The translations under genes and the position numbers were made by a program. A DNA stretch of 9,499 nucleotides from Solirubrobacterales bacterium (lineage in GTDB: Bacteria > Actinomycetota > Thermoleophilia > Solirubrobacterales > Solirubrobacteraceae): NCBI GenBank assembly GCA_025963955.1, contig JAOPZU010000308.1, forward strand, positions 1-9,499. The letters are read 5' to 3'. Positions 6,715-9,499 of this stretch are shown here, piece by piece; position 1 is the stretch's first letter; every line of letters begins with the position of its first letter. The notes beneath the pieces were generated by a model. The model had not been told where the DNA came from. It saw only the letters and a list, made by a program, of their open reading frames with translations, and did not search any database.

Positions 6715-6786
6715 GGAGCGCGCAAACGCCCTTGCGCGCCGGGCTCCCCGGGAGGAGCCGGGCGCCCGGGGGCGAAGAAGGCGGAC
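6715..6786 (+). promoter_or_regulatory. Hairpin-rich 5' leader with ribosome binding site
   Basis: Three adjacent dyads are seen. GCGCGCAA (6718-6725) pairs perfectly with TTGCGCGC (6732-6739) around a 6-nt loop. GGCTCC (6742-6747) pairs with GGAGCC (6754-6759). CCGGGCGCCCGG (6758-6769) is a 12-bp palindrome sharing bases with the second stem, so the two cannot form together. An alternative CTCCC/GGGAG pairing (6744-6748 with 6750-6754) also competes. GAAGAAGG follows, 5 nt before the ATG, as ribosome binding site. It resembles no riboswitch class I know. Confidence 0.4.
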
Positions 6787-7056
6787 ATGCTCCGCCCGCT
6801 CCTCGGACTCCACGAACGTGACCTCGAGCGCCAGCTGCTCAAGCAGAGCGTGGGGGAGCTGACGGCGTGCCGGCACTCCTGCGCCGACTGCGGGCGCACG
6901 CCGCTCATCGGCGAGCGGGTGCACCGGTACCCGCGCGGCGAGACCGTCTGCGCGCTGTGCCGTCCCGCGCGGGAGCAGGAGCCGATCACGACGGACCTCG
7001 TGCGCCACAGCGAACGGGGCCAGAGCGTGCGGCTGCGTCCGCGCACCGCGGCCTGA
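6787..7056 (+). CDS. Small cysteine-rich (zinc-ribbon-like) protein
   Basis: An 89-residue protein of unknown function. The first 27 residues look helical and charged, with leucines at helical spacing (LLGLHERDLERQLLKQSVGEL). A metal-site pattern follows: C28, then C32-x-x-C35 and C55-x-x-C58, with H30 and H46 nearby. This suggests a zinc ribbon or treble clef between residues 28 and 58. The tail (59-89) is basic and proline/arginine-rich. No signal peptide or membrane segment is present. The frame has the strong third-position GC bias of its neighbours, and GAAGAAGG lies 5 nt before the ATG, so it is very likely a real gene despite long overlapping open frames on the other strand. It is divergent from the FHA gene, which also starts with a zinc ribbon, and it precedes the SRPBCC gene by 70 bp. 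Confidence 0.78.
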   Translation: MLRPLLGLHERDLERQLLKQSVGELTACRHSCADCGRTPLIGERVHRYPRGETVCALCRPAREQEPITTDLVRHSERGQSVRLRPRTAA

Positions 7057-7058
7057 GC

Positions 7059-7084
7059 GGGCCGGCGGCGCCCCGCGGCGGCCC
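7059..7084. terminator. Weak hairpin after the cysteine-rich gene
   Basis: GGGCCG (7059-7064) pairs with CGGCCC (7079-7084), a 6-bp stem with a 14-nt GC-rich loop, just after the stop codon at 7056. No T tract follows, so termination is uncertain and readthrough into the next gene is possible. Confidence 0.25.
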
Positions 7085-7112
7085 CCGGAGCGGCTCACGG
7101 GAGCACCGCGGG

Positions 7113-7118
7113 TAGACT
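7113..7118 (+). promoter_or_regulatory. Candidate -10 box of the SRPBCC gene
   Basis: TAGACT (TAnnnT) lies 8 nt before the ATG at 7127. There is no Shine-Dalgarno in the gap, so a leaderless or near-leaderless transcript is expected. No clear -35 is seen. Confidence 0.45.
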
Positions 7119-7126
7119 GCGCCGCG

Positions 7127-7645
7127 ATGGATCCGATCACCCAGTCCGTCCTGGTGTCCCGGCCCGTCGGCGAGGTCTTCGAGTACCTCGCGGACGTGGC
7201 GAACCACCCGGAGTTCCTCGACCACTTCACCTCGGAGTGGCACCTCACGCGCGAGGACACCTACGGGGCCGGCGCGGGGATCCGCTACAAGGTCCACATG
7301 CGGGGCAACCGCTTCCCGTGGGTCGACCAGACCGTGCTCGAGGTCGACGCCCCGCGGCGCCTGGTCCTCGCCGGCCGCGGGGGCAAGTACAACCGCATCC
7401 GCACGGTGACGGTGTACGAGCTCGAGCCCCAGGGCGCGGGCGACTGCCGCGTCAGCGTCACCTTCGAGACCGAGGGCAAGCTCCCGTCGGACAAGCTCTT
7501 CGACCGCCGCGGCTTCTACAAGCGGCGGTTCGGCAAGGGCCTGCGCCGTCTCGCCGGCATCCTCGAGGAGGACCGCGGCCGCGGCAAGCGCGCCAGCATC
7601 GCCGGCGGGGCACGGAAGCCGGCGACCGGCACACCGCTCCGCTAG
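7127..7645 (+). CDS. SRPBCC / START-like (polyketide cyclase-type) protein
   Basis: A 172-residue cytoplasmic protein with the helix-grip fold of the SRPBCC superfamily, which binds hydrophobic ligands in a deep pocket. The N-terminal pattern fits: ITQSVLVSRPVGEVFEYLADVANHPEFL (4-31) is the first strand followed by the two short helices with the usual VFEYLADVxNHPEF. Next come alternating strands, including GIRYKVHM (51-58), QTVLEVDAPRRLVLAG (68-83), TVTVYELEP (93-101) and CRVSVTFETEG (107-117). The long C-terminal helix (about 128-148, GFYKRRFGKGLRRLAGILEE) would close the pocket. The last 25 residues are basic and probably disordered. The ligand is unknown, and no biosynthetic cluster is present to suggest one. 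The stop codon at 7643-7645 touches the putative promoter of the following lipoprotein gene, 17 bp upstream of its start. Confidence 0.85.
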   Translation: MDPITQSVLVSRPVGEVFEYLADVANHPEFLDHFTSEWHLTREDTYGAGAGIRYKVHMRGNRFPWVDQTVLEVDAPRRLVLAGRGGKYNRIRTVTVYELEPQGAGDCRVSVTFETEGKLPSDKLFDRRGFYKRRFGKGLRRLAGILEEDRGRGKRASIAGGARKPATGTPLR

Positions 7646-7646
7646 G

Positions 7647-7652
7647 TAATCT
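7647..7652 (+). promoter_or_regulatory. Candidate -10 box of the lipoprotein gene
   Basis: TAATCT (TAnnnT) lies 10 nt before the ATG at 7663, directly after the SRPBCC stop codon. There is no Shine-Dalgarno in the 17-bp gap, so the gene may be read from a leaderless message rather than by reinitiation after SRPBCC. Confidence 0.4.
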
Positions 7653-7662
7653 CCCGCGCGTC

Positions 7663-8214
7663 ATGAAGCTCCGTCGCCTGGCCCTGCCCATCCTCGCCTC
7701 CGTGGCCCTCACCGGGGGCCTCGCGGCCTGCGGTGACGACGGCCCGCAGAAGAACGCCGAGTCCGAGGGCACCTACGTGACCATCGGCAAGCTCCAGTAC
7801 CAGGTGCAGATCAGCCGCCAGCTGAACCCGACGGACGTGGAGGACCGGGACTACCTGAAGGGCATCCCGCCGGTGCAGGGCGGCCTGAAGAGCGACGAGG
7901 TCTGGTTCGGCGTCTTCCTCCGCGTGAAGAACCCGAGCAAGTCCTCCGTCAAGACGGCCGCGGACTTCACGCTCACGGACACGATCGACGACACCTACTT
8001 CCCGGTGCCCACCACGAGCCTGGTCGGCTACGCCCCGACGACGCTCACGTCCGGGGACCTCTTCCCGCACAGCAACGAGGCCGCCGCGATGGGTCCGACG
8101 CAGGGCAAGCTCGTGCTCTTCAAGGTCACGAACACGACCCTGGACAACCGTCCGCTGCGGCTCACGATCAAGGCGCCCGACGGCGACGAGGGCGAGATCC
8201 GCATCGACGTGTAG
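7663..8214 (+). CDS. Secreted lipoprotein with a beta-rich domain (DUF4352-like)
   Basis: A 183-residue exported lipoprotein. The N-terminus is a classical type II signal peptide: a basic n-region (MKLRR), a hydrophobic core (LALPILASVALTGG) and the lipobox LAAC with the lipidated cysteine at C23. The mature protein would be anchored to the outer face of the cytoplasmic membrane. After a short acidic/polar linker (24-36), the rest looks all-beta, with strands at YVTIGKLQYQVQISR (38-52), VWFGVFLRVKN (80-90), KLVLFKVTN (149-157) and LRLTIKAP (165-172). The VxFxVxN-type central strand resembles DUF4352/immunoglobulin-like extracellular domains, but this is a pattern match by eye, not a firm family call. 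No catalytic motif is visible. The longer open frame from 7237 is only a frame extension into the SRPBCC gene. The function is unknown. The gene faces a penicillin-binding protein gene across a terminator. Confidence 0.85.
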   Translation: MKLRRLALPILASVALTGGLAACGDDGPQKNAESEGTYVTIGKLQYQVQISRQLNPTDVEDRDYLKGIPPVQGGLKSDEVWFGVFLRVKNPSKSSVKTAADFTLTDTIDDTYFPVPTTSLVGYAPTTLTSGDLFPHSNEAAAMGPTQGKLVLFKVTNTTLDNRPLRLTIKAPDGDEGEIRIDV

Positions 8215-8218
8215 GCCG

Positions 8219-8236
8219 CCGGGCCGCTCGGCCCGG
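8219..8236. terminator. Bidirectional hairpin terminator between lipoprotein and PBP genes
   Basis: CCGGGCC (8219-8225) pairs perfectly with GGCCCGG (8230-8236) around the 4-nt loop GCTC, within the 30-bp gap of two convergent genes. The G at 8218 and T at 8237 can add a wobble pair. There is no T run, as is usual for high-GC actinobacterial terminators. Confidence 0.6.
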
Positions 8237-8244
8237 TCCCGCGC

Positions 8245-9499
8245 TCAGCGGCCGAGCGCGGACTGCAGGACCTGACGCGCCACGGGGGCGGCCACGTCGC
8301 CGCCCGCCCCGGCGCGGACCAGCATCACGCCGACCGCCACGCGCGGGGTGACCGCCCCGCCGCGAGTCGAGCCGCCGGGGGCGAAGGCCGCGAACCACGC
8401 GTCGGTGTCGGCCGTGTTCGACACGTCCTGGCAGCTCTCGGGGTCGTCCTCCACGGGCTGGCAGTCCCTGGTGGACTCGAGCTCCGCCGTGCCCGTCTTG
8501 CCCGCCACCTGCACGCCCGGCAGCGCGGCGGCGGTCCCGGTGCCGTAGCGCACCACGTCGAGCATCAGCCGGCCCGCCAGGCGGGCGGCGGACGGATCGA
8601 GGACCGGCTTGAGCTTCGTGTTGTCCACGCGCTCGTCCATCGCGACGGTGAGGCGCGGCTTGCGGCCCCCGAGGCCGACCGTCGCCGCCACGGACGCCAT
8701 CTGCAGGGCGGTCGCCTGCACCTCGCCCTGGCCGATGGCGGTCGAGCCGACCGCGAGGTCGTCCCCGACGTCGGCGGCCGCCGGCAGCGTCGACGTCGCC
8801 GCGCCCGGGATGCTCGGTGGCGCGTTGAACCCGAACTTCTCGGCGACCGCCACGAGCCGGGCGGCACCGAGGCGCGCCCCCAACGGCGCGAAGACGGAGT
8901 TGCACGACTCCGCGAAGCTGTTGGCCAGCGTGCCGCCGCAGGACTCGCCGTTGGCGTTCGACAGCTGGACCCCCTCCAGCGTCGCGGCCGTCTGGACGGG
9001 GAAGGTGTCCGACTCCTTCGCGACGCCGTCCTGCAGGGCCCCCACGAGGGTGATGATCTTGAAGGTGGATCCCGGGGGCTGCAGGCCGCTGAAGGCGATG
9101 CCGGCGAAGGCGAGCAGCTCGCCCGTCCGCGGGTTGAGGGCCACGACACCGCCCAGGCGCCCGGCCAGGGCCGTCACCGCGGTCCGCTCGACGGACGGAG
9201 CGATCGTCGTGCGGATCGCCGCGGCCTGCCGGGGGGTGCGCGTGGCCAGCGTGCGCCCGCCCGCGCTGAGGGTGCCGCCCGGCGTCCCGAGCAGCCGCTC
9301 GTCGAGGGCGCGCTCCATGCCGCTGATGCCGACCTTCGCGTCTGCGGGCACGCCGAGGGCGCTCAGCGCCTCCTGCCGCTCGGCCGGGATCGGGCCAAGC
9401 TGGCCGACGGTCTCCCGGGCCACGTCGGCCAGGTCGGTGGCGGGGGTGCGGGCGTCCCCTTCCGCCAGGATCTGGCTGTCGCGCGTCAGCAGTGTCCCG
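8245..9499 (-). CDS. Penicillin-binding protein transpeptidase, C-terminal part
   Basis: The last 417 residues of a peptidoglycan D,D-transpeptidase that cross-links stem peptides outside the membrane. The 5' end, with any membrane anchor, lies beyond the right edge. All three active-site motifs are present: STFK (catalytic serine codon at 9069-9067, lysine at 9060-9058), SCN (serine codon at 8907-8905) and KTG (8499-8491), in PPGSTFKI, AESCNSVF and VAGKTGTAE. The segment GTLLTRDSQILAEG at the window edge resembles the start of the pedestal region of class B/PbpA-type enzymes, and no glycosyltransferase domain is seen. I therefore read it as a monofunctional PbpA/FtsI-like protein, with PbpA closest. 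Cysteines pair closely in sequence (GESCGG with AESCNS; RDCQP with ESCQD), suggesting extracellular disulfides. The GTG at 9423 is not the true start, because the frame stays open to the edge. Confidence 0.92.
   Translation of the reverse strand, partial: GTLLTRDSQILAEGDARTPATDLADVARETVGQLGPIPAERQEALSALGVPADAKVGISGMERALDERLLGTPGGTLSAGGRTLATRTPRQAAAIRTTIAPSVERTAVTALAGRLGGVVALNPRTGELLAFAGIAFSGLQPPGSTFKIITLVGALQDGVAKESDTFPVQTAATLEGVQLSNANGESCGGTLANSFAESCNSVFAPLGARLGAARLVAVAEKFGFNAPPSIPGAATSTLPAAADVGDDLAVGSTAIGQGEVQATALQMASVAATVGLGGRKPRLTVAMDERVDNTKLKPVLDPSAARLAGRLMLDVVRYGTGTAAALPGVQVAGKTGTAELESTRDCQPVEDDPESCQDVSNTADTDAWFAAFAPGGSTRGGAVTPRVAVGVMLVRAGAGGDVAAPVARQVLQSALGR

Noticed and set aside
5992..7260. 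Longer FHA protein of 422 residues starting at 7260
   Set aside because: It would run through the divergent intergenic region and the opposing small gene. The ATG at 6573 has a strong ribosome binding site and starts just before the zinc ribbon.
7237..8214. 325-codon frame that would extend the lipoprotein upstream
   Set aside because: The extension is a shadow of the SRPBCC gene and would bury the signal peptide and lipobox in the middle of the protein.

Overview
The window is very GC-rich, coding-dense bacterial DNA with strong GC bias at third codon positions, GTG starts and short gaps between genes. This points to a high-GC actinobacterium. A Thermoleophilia/Solirubrobacterales-like lineage is my guess from the gene styles and the recurrent leaderless promoter pattern; the sequence does not prove it. 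There are no tRNAs, rRNAs, insertion sequences, CRISPR arrays or phage genes.

Layout. A truncated alpha/beta hydrolase gene (1-233, minus) lies back to back with an aspartate-family amino-acid operon on the plus strand: lysA (257-1549), hom (1539-2792) and thrC (2789-3853), with overlapping ends that imply translational coupling. A small DUF427 gene (3910-4191, minus) faces thrC. thrB (4251-5105, plus) follows and appears to have its own promoter. LysA decarboxylates meso-diaminopimelate to lysine. Hom, ThrB and ThrC take aspartate semialdehyde through homoserine and O-phosphohomoserine to threonine.

Convergent to thrB is a minus-strand pair: an orphan ParA-type ATPase (5113-5907) and, upstream of it, a zinc-ribbon plus FHA-domain protein (5992-6573). 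A 213-bp divergent intergenic region (6574-6786) holds a 17-bp palindrome, a run of CGACCG-type repeats and a hairpin-rich leader. Beyond it on the plus strand are a small four- or five-cysteine protein (6787-7056), an SRPBCC/START-like protein (7127-7645) and a lipoprotein (7663-8214). Convergent to the lipoprotein is the C-terminal part of a penicillin-binding protein transpeptidase (8245-9499, minus), whose 5' end is outside the window.

Most of the window is ordinary core metabolism and envelope biology. I see no clear new multi-gene system. The points most worth a second look are the operator-like repeat array and structured leader at 6574-6786, the uncharacterised zinc-ribbon/FHA plus ParA pair, and a repeated pattern of TAnnnT-like -10 boxes 6-10 nt before start codons, which suggests widespread leaderless transcription.
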